Shown piece after piece: positions 39,104-51,873 of a DNA stretch of 64,000 bases. The position numbers and the translations under genes are program-made. The DNA is taken from assembly GCF_005239225.2 (NCBI RefSeq), contig NC_133288.1, forward strand, positions 10,112,169 to 10,176,168, given 5' to 3'. The notes beneath the pieces are model-generated. The model worked only from the letters and a program-made list of their open reading frames with translations, made no database searches and was not told the DNA's origin. Position 1 is the stretch's first letter. Every line of letters begins with the position of its first letter. Origin of the DNA: Populus alba (taxonomy: Eukaryota; Streptophyta; Magnoliopsida; Malpighiales; Salicaceae).

Positions 39104-40717
39104 CTTATATATATATTTTTTCTTATATTCAACCAAACCTAATTTCCAGTTCATATACCATCCTTTTCCTTTTTTTTTTTTATTGGCTTTAAATGCATAT
39201 TGTTCATTCATTTTTTCAATATGTTGTTGTACCTGGTATGAAAATCTTTGACAACCTGTGCTTTTTTTCAAGACAATACGTTGGCAATAATGTTTTCCTT
39301 ACCTTGCTTGTACTTGATGATATATAGAAACATCTTAATGAACTTAATCCACTTGGCATGTTGCCTCTTCATCATACCTTGTCTCTTTAAGTGTTTTAAA
39401 GATTGATGATCTGTGTGTATCATAAACTCTTTAGGTGAAAGATAATGTTGTCAAGTCTCCAAGGTTCTCACTAATGTATAGAATTCTTTATCACACATTA
39501 GATAACTAAAATTTGCTCCATTAAACTTCTCACTGAAATAGGTTATGAGCTCTTTTTTATGCATTAAAACTACTCCAATACCTATCTAAAACATCACACT
39601 TAATCTCAAAAGTGTTTGTAATGTCAGGTAAAACAAGCAATAGGGCCAAAATCAACCTTTTTTTTTAACAAGTTAAAAACATTTTTGTGATCATCATCCC
39701 ATTTAAATCTGATCGTTTTATTTATAATTTTAGTCAAAGGTGCAACTAGAGTACTAACATATTAGATAAATCTTTTATAAAAACTTGCTAAACCATGAAA
39801 ACTTTTTACCTCACTTAGTGTCTTTGGTGTAGGTCATTTTTGGATAGCCTTGAGCTTTGCCTTATCCATCTCAATTTCTTTTTACACTAACAACATAACC
39901 TAAGAACATAATTCTTTAAATGCAAAAATCACAGTTTTTTAGATTAGCATATAATCTTTATTTTTTAAGTATTTCGAGAACTTGTCTTAAGTGATTAATA
40001 TGTTCATCTAATCCTTTGCTATAAATTAAGACATCATCAAAATAGACAATAACAAATTTTCCAATAGAAGATCTTAACACATGATTCATTAAACTCATGA
40101 ATCTACCAGGGACATTAGTCAAACCAAACGGTATTACTAACTATTCATACAATCCATATTTAGTTTTGAATGTTGTCTTCCATTCATCTTATTCTTTTAT
40201 TATAATTTGATGATAACTATTTTTAAAATTAATATTAGAAAACACAGAAGAGCCATGCAACTTATCAAGTATATCATTTAATTCAGGTATAAAATGTCTA
40301 TACTTTATCATAATGTTGTTAATAGTCCTACAATCAACACACATATGTCAAGTATTGTTTTTTTAGGCACAATTAGCACTCGAATTACACAAGGACCCAT
40401 ATTTTCTCGAATATACCCTTTCGACATCAACTCTTTTATTTGCATTTGAAGCTCCTTAGTCTTATCGAGATTACTTTTATAGGTTGGTCAATTTGGGATT
40501 AATGCTCTTGGCACAAAATCAATTTGATGCTTAATTTCTAAAATTGGGGCAACCCATTAGGGACATTTTCAGGAAAGATCTCATTAAATTTCTGCAAAAT
40601 AACTTTAGCAACATTAGCAACACAAGGATTCAACTCATCAGAATTAAAATATACCTCCATTGGAATGATAAGCATGAGTAAGGTCATTTTATTTTGCATA
40701 AATATTAAGGTCTTTCT

Positions 40718-40752
<35 letters not shown>

Positions 40753-40870
40753 CTACATACTCTTCTTTCCTCAACTTTCTCTCCATTCTTGCTGAAATTT
40801 TTAAAACTATTTCTAATGGCCGACTCTTTCCCCTCAATTGTTTCACAATCAGGACTCACCTCATTTTACT
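38950..40870 (-). mobile_element. Ty3/gypsy retrotransposon relic (protease end, reverse transcriptase, RNase H)
   Basis: Minus-strand frames, broken by many stops and shifts, carry recognisable pol pieces. Near 40550-40850 a segment leads into FPENVPNGLP, the linker before reverse transcriptase. The catalytic patch IVYFDDVLIYSKGLDEH lies near 40000-40050. RNase H words ([13 protein letters not shown] near 39390-39425, then HAKWIKF) follow, and the start of the connection to integrase fades near 38950. Domain order RT then RNase H is that of gypsy-type elements. No LTRs were identified. An (AT)n run at 39059-39100 interrupts the 3' part. Non-functional. Confidence 0.85.
39059..39100. repeat. 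(AT)n microsatellite
   Basis: About 21 AT units inside the gypsy relic. Confidence 0.95.
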
Positions 40871-42600
40871 ATATTAGATATATTAATTTTGGCATTCATT
40901 ACTCAATTATCTATTTAATGTTACTTTTTAATGGATTGTTTATTATATATATATATATTCAAATTCTTTCATATATGTATGCTTGATATTTATCGTGTAA
41001 ATGTAAAAATATTTGTTGTTTTCAATTTTAAAATAAAGTCAGTTTGAGTAATGATGAAAATAGATATATATAACAATAATAATAATAATAATAAAAAATA
41101 TAAACATGATAATAAAGTGGAAAATTCTAGAAAAATCTTGAGAGAAAATCAATTAATAAATCATTAGATGATAAACAAAATATCTATGTTTTAATATTAA
41201 TAAATTTGTTATGCCTTCTCATGCTACAATTACTATTGGTGGATTATTTTGCTTAAAAGGATGCATAATGATTTGGACAAAAGTTTTATCTTCATCCAAA
41301 CACAACTAACTGCTAATATGATAATATCAACATTAACATAAAATTACTAATTTTTAAAATAATCTCATCAATGCTGGATTTTTTCAATCAGGGGTTGGGT
41401 ATGATATATATTGGGATAATTTATAACAGTAAATTTATATTGATGGTACAATATTCAATTAAAAGTTTTTTAGAAAGTTAGAGATTTTTTTAATAATAAA
41501 AAAAATTTAAGTGTTTTTATATATAATTATGAACACAATCAAATCTTAATAGCGTAATTTTCTGAATTTGAGTTGTTCAAATTGCAAAACCTAAATTACA
41601 GTTGTAGTCAATACAAATTTGTGATATTTTGTTTGCTTAATTCTCAACTTAGATGGACATTAGTACTTTAGTATTTTTTTTAATCTCTATAAATAATTTG
41701 AAAATGAAAAAGTGGTTAGATTCTGAGTTGGGCATAGCAACCGGCGGGGTGTTCGTCTCAATTAACACATGTCATTTGTTTTTTTTTTTCTATTTAAATA
41801 TGAAGTAGGAACATGGGCATTATTGAAGTCCACATACTTGATATTTTTTTAAAGCCTTGCACGCTGCCTGTGTGCTTGGTCAACCATTTTTGTTTTTTAA
41901 AAAACAACCTTCAACATTGAGTTTGAGTTTTTTTTTATTATTAAGTTTTTTTTTAATTTTAATTTTTAATATTTTTTTAATTTTAAATTAATATTTAGTT
42001 TTATTATCATATAATTAAAATAAAAAAAATATTGTTGAACCTATTGGAATTTACAATCCAGGTCACGAGTTTGATGAGTTATCACAGTTAAAAAAAATCA
42101 ATCCAATACGTCATTGTCTAAATGTTAAAAAAAATATGTCAACTTCAATTTTGTTTTAGAATTCAACCTGTTTTTTACTGGTCATATAGATTGTCTTTGA
42201 ACTTGCTTGTATTATTTTTGTTTTTATTTATTATTTTATTTTTGAATATATTAAGTGGATCATATCAAAAACAATTTTCACATAATTTATTTGAAAATCC
42301 AAACTTTATAAGGAGTCAAGTGAAGAATTTTTAAATTTGACTCAATGAATTGGGTTTAATAATAATATTAAAAAATATTATACAATTTGATTTTTTTAAA
42401 AAAATTTAATTTAATTTTAGAGAAACCCACGACACAACGTGGAGTAAATTAGTATAATCTAAAAGAACTGTCCTTTCGTTTCTCTGATAGGTAATACTTG
42501 TACGTTTTCTTTTTAAGAAATGTAATCTCTAGATTTCCAATATCAACATCATCTGTTTTGAATTATTTTGTTTTTGTCACACTACTTTTTTATTATTATT
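40870..42600. other. AT-rich intergenic DNA
   Basis: No frame or repeat class supported. It includes an (AAT)n run near 41075-41095 and long T tracts. Confidence 0.4.
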
Positions 42601-42602
42601 AT

Positions 42603-42760
42603 CGTGGGTGTCCGTGTCAGCTTGCGTGTACCTCAACTAATCCCACAGGTCTTGAAGTTAACAACCATGTAAGTTTCCAGTGGCCTTGAGACTTGTGAGA
42701 CTCGAACTGGTGACCTCTAGGGAGCAAACCTATAATATGATCAGTTGAGCTACACCCCTC
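42603..42760 (-). mobile_element. Au-like SINE (tRNA-derived)
   Basis: On the minus strand it starts GAGGGGTGTAGCTCAACTG (A-box-like) and has the B-box-like CCAGTTCGAGTCTCAC. It continues with GCCACTGGAAACTTACATGG, GTTAACTTCAAGACCTGTGG, GATTAGTTGAGGTACACGC and AAGCTGACACGGACACCC. This is the layout and 3' sequence of plant Au SINEs as I remember them. An (ATA)n tail follows. Nearly full length. Confidence 0.8.
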
Positions 42761-42949
42761 AAGGTTTGTTACACTACCTTTTCAACCGACTTGTGGATGC
42801 TCTCTCAAAGAAAAAAAGATGTTAATTTTAGTTTTTAAAATAAAGAGTCTATAATAGTTGAACTTCTTGCACCCATGCCTTGTTTTAGCATTTTTCGCCC
42901 TATCAGTTAGTGTTGCTCAAGAGAGAGTGACATCCCTTTGTTTATGTCA

Positions 42950-43800
42950 GTTTTAAGATTATGTTCATTTACTTGTTTTTTAATTGAGAAATTTTATACC
43001 ATACATAATACAATTTTTTTTGTGCTTCATTCATCCTTATATAAACAATGAAGAACCTAACCTTTTTTTTTTTTTTCATTTTTTCAATTGAATCTTTATA
43101 TAGCCTAATTAAATAAAATTAGGTTTGAAATTATTGTAAATGTACCAAATTAAAATTCAAAGGAATAAAATGTAAAACATGCATAAAATGCATAATCAAT
43201 TTGAAATTCACAACAATATTCATTTTGGTGCTAAAATTCATTATGTTTCTTTTTTAGTTCTTAAGTTAGATAAATGAGAGAGAAACTCGTTAGAAAATAG
43301 TGAGGATATTGAAAGCTTTTGATTGGGTCACTTTTCAGTAGTGAAGCTTGTTGTTTTTTTGTCAACGAGTTTCATTTGATGATAGAAGTTTGATGGTGGT
43401 AATTTTGAACCTTTATCTTATTTGAAAAAGTAAATCAAACTCAGTTTAGATATTTTTAATGCGGTTGATTTTTTTTTTCTTTAAAATTCTGGGTGTTGAG
43501 GGTTTATAGGTGATTTATTGAGATTTTATGATTTTTTAGGTGGAAATAGATTGAAAAATAAAATTTTAGGCCAAAAAAAGCTCCCTTGACTTTTGATTGC
43601 TGCCGCCTAGTAAGTGTCAGGTCACTTTCCACTATAAAAAAAATATCGTACATATTTTTTGTATAAAAAAATCCAAGAATATATAAGTCATTTGGTTCTA
43701 AGAATTTTTTTTTTTTAAAAAAAGAAAACAGGAGTGGGCCTTAACTTCCAGGCTCAGGCGCTCCTAGGCTTTTGTATTAAGGCCAAAGGCGTAGGTTTGG
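42950..43800. repeat. Copy of the unclassified dispersed repeat family
   Basis: Shares CATTTGATGATAGAAGTTTG with the copy near 52965 and ends in a GC-richer segment (CTTAACTTCCAGGCTCAGGC, then GCTCCTAGGC) like the other copies. No coding capacity. Confidence 0.5.
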
Positions 43801-43809
43801 CCAATAAAC

Positions 43810-46070
43810 ACCTTACCATTTTTTGGACTTTTAATTTTTCTTATTGATTTTTTGTTTTATTTTCATCATTCAATATTTTTTTTTTGTTGATTTTTTTTTT
43901 CAAATGCATCGGTCAATATTTGGTTGATTTTGAATTGGGCTTCATAATTTATTTTTGTAGATTTATCATTGTCTGAAACAAACATTCTGATATTAGGTTG
44001 ATGATCAATTTTGAAGTGTCTATTTTTGTTATGATATAATTAAGTAAAAAATAGTTTACAAAAAAAAAGTTATTAAACATAATAGCATCCATGACTTGTG
44101 TCACGGTTTTGATGAGGTGAGTCACAAAACTCGGATCGATTCAATGTGTCGTCGTGTCAATGTTTTTTTAAATATCATTTTGGATTCTTTTCAAATCCAA
44201 ACCTTGTTTATACCAGTCATTTTGATTACTTTTAAACCTGTCAGATCGACAAAGTCACGTGGGGAGCAACTCCTAGATTGTTTGATATGAAGCTCATATT
44301 AGGCAAAAAGTCTGGTTGAAAAGTTTCAATGTTGATAAACCGAGCTTAGTTGAATAATTTTATATAAAAAAAGGTTTCCACAACTAGTCATTTAGTAACT
44401 TTCTAATACAATAAATACCTTTTCCTTCTCCTAAAATAGACCTCAAATTGCTTTCATTCTTGAAAAAAAAGGAAAAAAACCCCTCAAATTTAAGTTTTGT
44501 GCCCTATTTTGTAGTACTCTTGTTGAGTTGCACGTGCAATAATTTCAACCTTAGGCTTTTGAAATAATAATCTCATTTCACTTTATGCAAGGATTTACAA
44601 TCACTATTATCTAGGAATGTATAAAATATTTTTTTAATCCACTTAGGGTGGTGAATCCTCTCTTAATTACTTAAATGCCTTTATATAGTTCATGTTATAT
44701 CCAATATCTGTTTTTTTATTATTATTTTTACCTTTAATTAGGACAACATGTTGCAGGATTAAAGCATAACATTCTCTATATAAGATAACTTATTGATCTC
44801 AAGTTTAAATAATCACTTACAAAAGTATTACGTAAGCCTTTCTATGGATATGAATGATTTCTCCATATGAAATTCTTATTCGATTTAATTCAGTGTACAT
44901 ATTATTTGACTAATACTTCCATATTAGTTCTAGGTATCCCTTATACCTTAACTAATAAGAACAATTACCTCATTTCATAAAAAAAAAGAACATGATATGT
45001 ACTATTATCAACAACTCTAACTAATATCTAGTCTTAATAGAGAGCATTGACAAGAAATATTTAGTAACAATACTTTGATAAATAAGAATCGTATAATTAT
45101 AATAACTTTATAATTTTGTAAAAACTTTATCTATTACTCTAGATTCATTAATCAATTGTTAGATTTATTAATTAAATATTTTATAAATATTAAAGATAAA
45201 TAAATTTTTTATTAAAATTAAATATGTTTACCTGAAAATAAAGTCAACATAATATATACACCATAAATCACATTGTAGGCCACCCATCCTCATTCAATAT
45301 TTTTGCAGAATGGAGTAAGAAAATTGTGGAACCAAATGAAATATCATCATGATTTCTCTGTTTTTTTTTTAGAATGAAAAACATTATTTTATCATTACCA
45401 AAAAAATAAATAAAAGAATAACAAAAGTCCCATACAATTTACAAAAAATCTTGACAGCATCAATGATGAAAATTGAAAAACTAAATCTTTAAATAACAAC
45501 TAGTATTTTCATTAATTTAAATAACAAATGAATTCTCTAAAACTTGGATTGCGAATCAATTGAGAATATGTTATAATATCAAGTCCCATTGATAGTATTT
45601 ATCAATCAATATCAAAATCATTTAATGAATTAAAAACAATCACCAATTTTTTATTAAAAAGGATCAAAATCTCAATAAATAAAAGATACAATAAGATATC
45701 CATAACACTAATATATTTTTATTCATTATCTTTGTAAAACAACCTCTTAATATCTTTCCTTTTTTTCATTTATTTTATTTCTGGTCCTGGTATACGAGCC
45801 CATGATCATGATGAATCCACGTGCATTCATTGTTGCCCTTTCACGAGGATACCCGTTTCCAACTTATCTTTTCTTTTTCCGATGGTCAGGCAAGACTTGC
45901 TCGAGCCACACAGTGTGTTTAAAATTTCCAATCGGCTTCCCACAAAACATTCCCGTTTAATTGATACTAGTTTACGGCCCGCGGTATGCTGCTGTGACTT
46001 GTATCGATTTGTTTTTCAATATAATAAAAAATATTTAAATTATAAAAATATTATTTAAAATTTATACATT
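43810..46070. other. Intergenic DNA without supported genes
   Basis: 44400-45250 has moderate complexity (for example GCACGTGCAATAATTTCAACC, CTCTATATAAGATAAC) and may be an old LTR, but no termini, primer site or coding remnant could be shown. 45770-45970 is a short GC-balanced patch. Confidence 0.35.
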
Positions 46071-46075
46071 TTAGT

Positions 46076-46369
46076 TGTTAAAAAATAATATAAATAATAT
46101 CCTGAGACCTTTACTTGAAAGCTTAAGTTATGGGGTTGAACTGATTATTTAACGTGGTATTTAGAGCATTGTTGATTAAGCGGTCACGAGTTTAAATCTC
46201 ACTATCCTCATTTATTTGATAAAAAATCATGCATAAGATAATATGTACATGTCCAAATTTTAAGTTCAAAGAGTTTTCACTTGAGAAAGTTTGTTAGAGA
46301 ATAATATAAATAATATTTTAAGATCTTATTTAATAACTTAAGTTATAGGTTGAGATGATTATTTAATAA
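46076..46369 (+). mobile_element. TRIM-like miniature retrotransposon
   Basis: Two direct repeats of about 78 bp (46076-46154 and 46292-46369) begin TGTTA and share AATAATATAAATAATAT, CTTAAGTTAT and TGATTATTTAA. Immediately after the first repeat is TGGTATTTAGAGC (46155-46167), close to the initiator-Met tRNA primer-binding site TGGTATCAGAGC. Just before the second is CACTTGAGAAAGT, in the position of a polypurine tract. The internal region of about 135 bp has no coding sequence. This is the structure of a terminal-repeat retrotransposon in miniature. Confidence 0.7.
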
Positions 46370-47500
46370 TGTTATCTTTTTTAGCACACTATATTATATT
46401 TTTTTTTGCAATGTGGTATCAAATTAAATTTAATTATTTCAATTTAATAATAATAGCCAAAATGACAAAATGAGATTATTAATTTTTGAATATTAAAATT
46501 TGTACGTTATATCATATTTTTACAATGCGCTTTCAAATTAAACGTGATTGAAAAAATTATTTTTATTTTATTTTACTTTAATAATAACAACCAAAGTGTA
46601 AAATTGAGATAATTATCAATTATTGATTTTTTTTTCTTAAAAAAAACATATAATTTGATACAGTTTATATCTGTGGGATCAGAGAGCACTGACGTTATTA
46701 TTTTTCATTAACTAGAAGTTTCTTTTGAGAATGTATAATAGAAAGGGTTCTAAAGAAGGGGATGTGGCCCAATAGCATTGCTGTATTTATCATCCATAGA
46801 TTTGTAGTCCAACAACACTATTAATCATCAAAACCATACAGAACAAAAGCTCACTCGTGCGGGTGGCCAGCACTGCCAATCATTGCTCCCATAAGCCCGC
46901 TATTTGATATCTTACACGTGGCAACATTACAATGTGGGTGACAAGACGAATAAGAGAATTGCCAAGTTATTATTATTATTATTATTATTATTTTACAATG
47001 TTATATCAAAGTTATTTATTTTTATTTGGGTTTTTTTTCTTGTTTATTATGTTTTTTCTTATGAGAATGTTATTACACATAAAAAAAAAAAATCTAGATC
47101 AACATAATATATAAATTAAGTGTGAAACATACACAAAATTAAACAAATTCTAAAACAAACCTAACACATACAAATCATAAATCTATACAGACAAATTTGT
47201 ATGAGAAAAAAATTATAAAACAACTAAACATGCCCAAATAAAATTTATACACTATAAAATTATGCAAAAAAATTAACATTTTTAAAATTGAGTTTCAAAT
47301 AAAAAAAAAGGATAAATTTACTTATTTAAAGTAGAGAATCCCCGAGAAGATTTGAATTAAAACACGGATGCTGAAAAACTAAGTTTTGTAGTGGTCAAAT
47401 TTGTTGTGGAAAGTTTAATTGTGTTGAGATTGGAAGGGGGTGGTGGCTGTTTGTTGTAGAAAATAATGCATAAGAAAGAACGTGAAATGAGAGAAGAGGA
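46370..47500. other. Intergenic DNA without supported genes
   Basis: Mostly AT-rich. It includes a GC-balanced patch at 46680-46930, an (ATT)n run near 46970-46992, and short low-complexity frames only. Confidence 0.4.
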
Positions 47501-47519
47501 GAGGAAGGTTGATCGTCAG

Positions 47520-47812
47520 GTCAAAAATTAAATATTACCGATGAAATTATTCTGTCAATAACTTCATCGGTAAAAATATCACGTCACCATACAATTTGTT
47601 TTTTTTTTTTTTTTAATTCTATTGTAATACTCTTTATAATTTTCTCGGTATATACCGAGAGAATTTTTTCATTGGCATATTTACGAACATACTTTACCGT
47701 CGGGTTAATTCCATCGCTAATATTGTCCGTAAAAGTTACACGTCATTGTACTATTTGACTTTTTTTTTCATTCCTTATTTTTCCACTGCAATTCCCTCAG
47801 TATATACTGAGG

Positions 47813-47847
<35 letters not shown>

Positions 47848-47945
47848 CTGTGCTTACCGATGGATACATTGATGGAAAATTCTATGTGTAAAGGTCATCG
47901 CAATATACCGATGAAAAAATTCCGTCAATATTTCTAGTAGTATTT
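47520..47945 (-). mobile_element. CACTA-like element remnant
   Basis: Repeated subterminal words (ACCGATGAAATTATT, TTCATCGGTAAAA, ACCGATGAAAAAATTCCGTC) on both strands. The right end on the minus strand reads ACTACTAGAAATATTGACGG, close to the CACTACAAGAAA terminus of CACTA/EnSpm transposons. The opposite terminus was not found. A long T tract (47815-47847) interrupts it. Confidence 0.5.
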
Positions 47946-47949
47946 AGGA

Positions 47950-48450
47950 TAGTTATACCAAATTGAAAATTTAAGAAATAATTCATGTTGATGTAGGTTA
48001 TAAAAAAAGCGAAGTGTAGTATACTTATCCTACATCAAAAATTTTAGAAACAATCCATGAGGATGTAAGATGTATATAATTATTCCACATCAAGAAATTA
48101 AAAAAAAAATTCATATGGATGTAGGCTATATAAAAAAAAAATGAATTTATCTATGTGAATGTAGGCTATAAAAAAATATATGAAGTGTAGTATATTTATC
48201 CCACATTAAAAAATTAAGAAACAATCCATGTGAATATAGCCATATATAGTTATCTCACGTCGAAAAATTAAAAAGCAATGCATGTGGATGTAGGCTATAA
48301 AAAAAATTAAATGTAGTATAATTATCCCACATTGAAAAGTTAGGTATCCCATATTGAAAAGTTAAGAAACAATTCTTATAGAAGTAAGCTATATATAGTT
48401 ATCCCATATCAAGAAGATAACAAAACAACCCATATGGATATAGGTTATAA
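47950..48450 (+). repeat. Tandem array of USE-plus-TATA-like units
   Basis: About seven to nine degenerate units of roughly 50-100 bp, each TATCCCACATTGAAAAATTA, then AAGAAACAATCCATGTGGAT, then GTAGGCTATAAA or GCTATATATAG. In four units the CCCACAT-type word is followed by a TATA-like word after 33-34 bp (48199/48243, 48253/48296, 48347/48390, 48402/48446). No transcript-like sequence lies between the units. Confidence 0.7.
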
Positions 48451-48519
48451 AAAAAGATATATGTGAGGCTAAGTATTCATAAATTAATTTTATATTTTTT
48501 TGATTTATAAATAAAAAAA

Positions 48520-48702
48520 ATCAGGTCTCACTCGGGTTGCGTGGAGTCACTCAGGTTTAAGATTGATCTATTGGGTCGCTCAAGTTTTACCTAGCCAATT
48601 GCAAGCCTGAGTTTTTATGATTTGAGACCTAGCCAAGGCCCCAGGTTGCTTAGACCTTGGATCAACCCGCTAGGTCGAGCAGAGTTGGATTTCATAACTA
48701 TG
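48520..48702. mobile_element. Partial hAT-type MITE
   Basis: Right end GGATTTCATAACTATG is the inverted form of the CATAGTT termini of the 8378 and 37236 elements, and the interior has the same Asn-Pro-like words (CAACCCGCTAGGTCG). The left end and target duplication are not clear. Confidence 0.45.
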
Positions 48703-49329
48703 CTTGAAATGCATATCCAATTTAATGACAATAATGATTACATGTAACATTGATTTTACAAGTAATTTTATAAATAAGTCTAATATAATTTGAATAAAAA
48801 TTATTTTTAATCATTTTTAATCATGAATTAATAATTTGTTCTATAAATAAAAAATAAAATCAAGACAATTTTTTTTTAAGAAGATAAAAAAGCAATTCTG
48901 ATAATATGAAATAAATTATAAACAAATTGCTATTTTCACATTACATTTAAAAAAGTATAACTTGTTGTTTCTTAAAGAAATTGAAAACAACAATGGTGTA
49001 AGATAATCTTTTAGAAAATAATTGACCCATTGAATAATTTGAACAATAAAAAAACTATTTAAAATATGAATTACTTAAGAAAATAATGTTTGCATTTTAC
49101 GTACACATATGGATTACTTAAAACCCTTAAAAATTCGAGGTTGATTATGGGCTTTAGATCATATGAACAGTAAAAATCCATAATTTTGTTAATTTTCTTT
49201 TACCTCAATTACATCCTTTAATGATCAAATTAGATGGAACTGATATTAAAATTATGGTAGAAGCACTAAATGAAAAGAAAGATGGCTAAATTGTAATACA
49301 CAAAGAACAATAGGTTTGATCCTAAATTT

Positions 49330-49950
49330 TTGCTAATGTTTATTTTGATTCACAAGTTCATTTCATTTATTTTTTGGTCCCTGTATGAGAGAGAGAATTG
49401 CCAAAAAATAACACTAGAAATAAAAAGTGATTGTGTGTTGAGATTTCAGCCACAAAAACTGATCAAGCTTGGTGCCCAAATGTTCCATTTGACTGGCTAG
49501 AGGAGTTGGATGGTGTGGTTGATTTTTCATTTTGTGAACAATTCTAGGAAACTTAAAGAGCACAAATGGTTGTATTGAATTGAGTGTGTTGTTTTTCATG
49601 TGTTTGCACGCAAAAAATTAGTTGAAAAATAGGTTATTTCGACCCAAAACCTAAAAGAGAGATCTTGCTTGAATGATTCGGTTGACAAAAACTAGGCACA
49701 TGAATGAAACGCCAATTGCCTTAAAAGACGATGTTTTATTTGTCTCAATGGATGACGCATCATACGTGTTAATTGTTTTTTCAAAATAAAAATAAGAGGT
49801 GAACGTCATGTTGCCCACCCCTTTAATTAAAAGAAAAAAAAGAGAAGAAAAAGCAAGGCTAGGAGCGTGGGGCTGGGGTCCAGGCTTACGCATACCTAGC
49901 CTGCTACTAGAGGGTCAGGTGCTAGGCCTAAGCCTTTCAAGTCTTTTTCT
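49330..49950. repeat. Copy of the unclassified dispersed repeat family
   Basis: GTATGAGAGAGAGAATTGCC, AAAAACTGATCAAGCTTGGTG, CCAAATGTTCC and a terminal GC-rich piece (GGTGCTAGGCCTAAGCC) parallel the copy at 10900-11500 word for word. Non-coding. Confidence 0.5.
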
Positions 49951-49960
49951 TTTTCTTGTT

Positions 49961-49980
49961 TATATATATATTATATATAT

Positions 49981-50022
<42 letters not shown>
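49961..50022. repeat. (TA)n microsatellite, interrupted
   Basis: TA dinucleotide run with two phase breaks. Confidence 0.95.
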
Positions 50023-50027
<5 letters not shown>

Positions 50028-51119
50028 ATTACTATGATGACTCACTCATTTTTAGTTTTTACAAGGTTGTTAAATAATATTATATTTTTATTTAAATTTT
50101 TATAATTTTGTTTTTCAATTATTATGTATCTAATATGAAAATAATAATACCAATGATGACAAATTGTTCATGAAAATGTGATAGTAATATATAGATTTCA
50201 AACTAGAATCATTGTTTTTATTAGAATATAGTTGTTTTAGTAAAATTTTATTTTTTATTACTTCAATATGTCGTTCACCCACTACAAAAGATTAAAAAAA
50301 AAAAAACGTTAGGCCCCGATGCATGTACCTAGCTAAGCCCTATGATCTCTTTGGTTTTTTGGCTATTTAGTTTTTTTATGTGTTTTTTAATTTGTTTTCT
50401 AATTCCATATTTCAATGTATGTTTTTAATTTTAATTTTTAATTTTTTAATTTTATCTTTTAATTTGGATTTTTTTAATCATATGATGAAGTAAAATAAAA
50501 TTTAATTAAATCCAGTAAAATCCATAAACAAGTTCATTGATTTAATAACCTAACTCAAGTTAACCTGGCTTGTGTTATTTTTTGTTCATTTGATTTTATG
50601 GTCTCTTGAACTTGTCAAATTGACGATATCATGTATGTGCAATTCTCACACAATTAAATTTAATTAAAAATCTAGGTTTTTAATATTTAAATTAAATCCG
50701 CTATACTAGATTTAATAACAATATCAACAAGTTTATTGTGAGCCTGACCAGCATTATGGTGGGAAGTAAAGCTTGTATGAGATATTATAAATGAACAAGA
50801 ACGAGTTGTACCATTAAAATTTGTTAATAGAAGATTTAAAACTTTAAACCACTATCAATCTACATACCTTCATTAAAAATGTAAAAAATCATGACAAATG
50901 AGGATAGTAAATAGAAAATACATAAGCACGTAGATCTACATGCATACATAAAATGAGAAGAAGAAAAAGAATAAGATTTAAAATTATGAAGACAGAAAAA
51001 TAATAATAAATAAGTATATTCTATTTTCAAATTAGTAGATACAACAGCTAACAATAATACCAATAAAATAATTGTGTTTAATTAATAAAGGAATCAGATT
51101 ATAATTAAATGTTTATTTT

Positions 51120-51850
51120 CTTTGCGGCTTCGGGAATGTTTGGTTAAGGGTTCCATCTCTCCATATCAACCAGAGAGAGACCTCAATCATTGCCCACGCG
51201 CGGCCGCACGATGCTCAATGATTTTCCGAGGCAAGTGATAGCAGTCGGGCCCTTCCCCGGAACGGGAAAAGAAAAGAAAAGAAAAGTAGACACAAGCTTA
51301 TTGGCATGGATAAACCATATGTATATAGTTTAGATGGAACGGTCAAGACATGCACATAACGTACGGCTGCTTGCAACCTTACCTTCTACTGGCCCAAAAT
51401 GGCAGCTTCTTTTGCGACTCACTGTAACAAGGAACCCTAAAATATGCGGTAGAGAAGTCAAAAAAAGGGCACCCCTACTCGAGGGCAATAAAATATTATA
51501 ATGTGGCCTTCCCTGAACAGCGAAAGAGAAACATCTGAAGTCCAACTTTGAACATAAAAGAATGGAACAAATCTAGCCATTTATATTTGACTGAAAAACC
51601 TTTCGTTTTTGGCTTTCGGCCGCGTCGCACCGGCCAACAATCATCCACTGACAATTTGAAGTTTTAATTTGAAGGTGATATTTGCATCCAGGATTCTGCC
51701 AAGACAGAACCATGCAAGCAAATCTTATGTGTGATGCATGAAGATGGCTACAATCCACGACAACACGCAGCCGAAGTTTTCCCCAGTATATGACCTTGCG
51801 TCTATTGATACTATAAGTAATCAATAATATTTGGCGCACAACCATCTAAT
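51120..51850. other. GC-balanced island with no recognised gene
   Basis: A 700-bp rise in GC that includes CCCACGCGCGGCCGCACG (about 51196-51213) and GGCCGCGTCGCACCGGCC (about 51619-51636). Both strands have only short frames (71 and 90 codons on minus) with no family I know. The sharp edges suggest an inserted or formerly transcribed segment. Confidence 0.35.
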
Positions 51851-51873
51851 AGAAGGTAAGAGTTTGGAATTAA

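Noticed and set aside
40538..40846. 102-codon minus-strand frame as a separate gene
   Set aside because: A long lysine run from poly-T and the FPENVPNGLP ending place it in the gypsy pol relic rather than a host gene.
44400..45250. Possible LTR of a copia-type element
   Set aside because: The texture is LTR-like, but I could not find TG...CA borders, a primer-binding site, a second copy or a coding remnant in the window.
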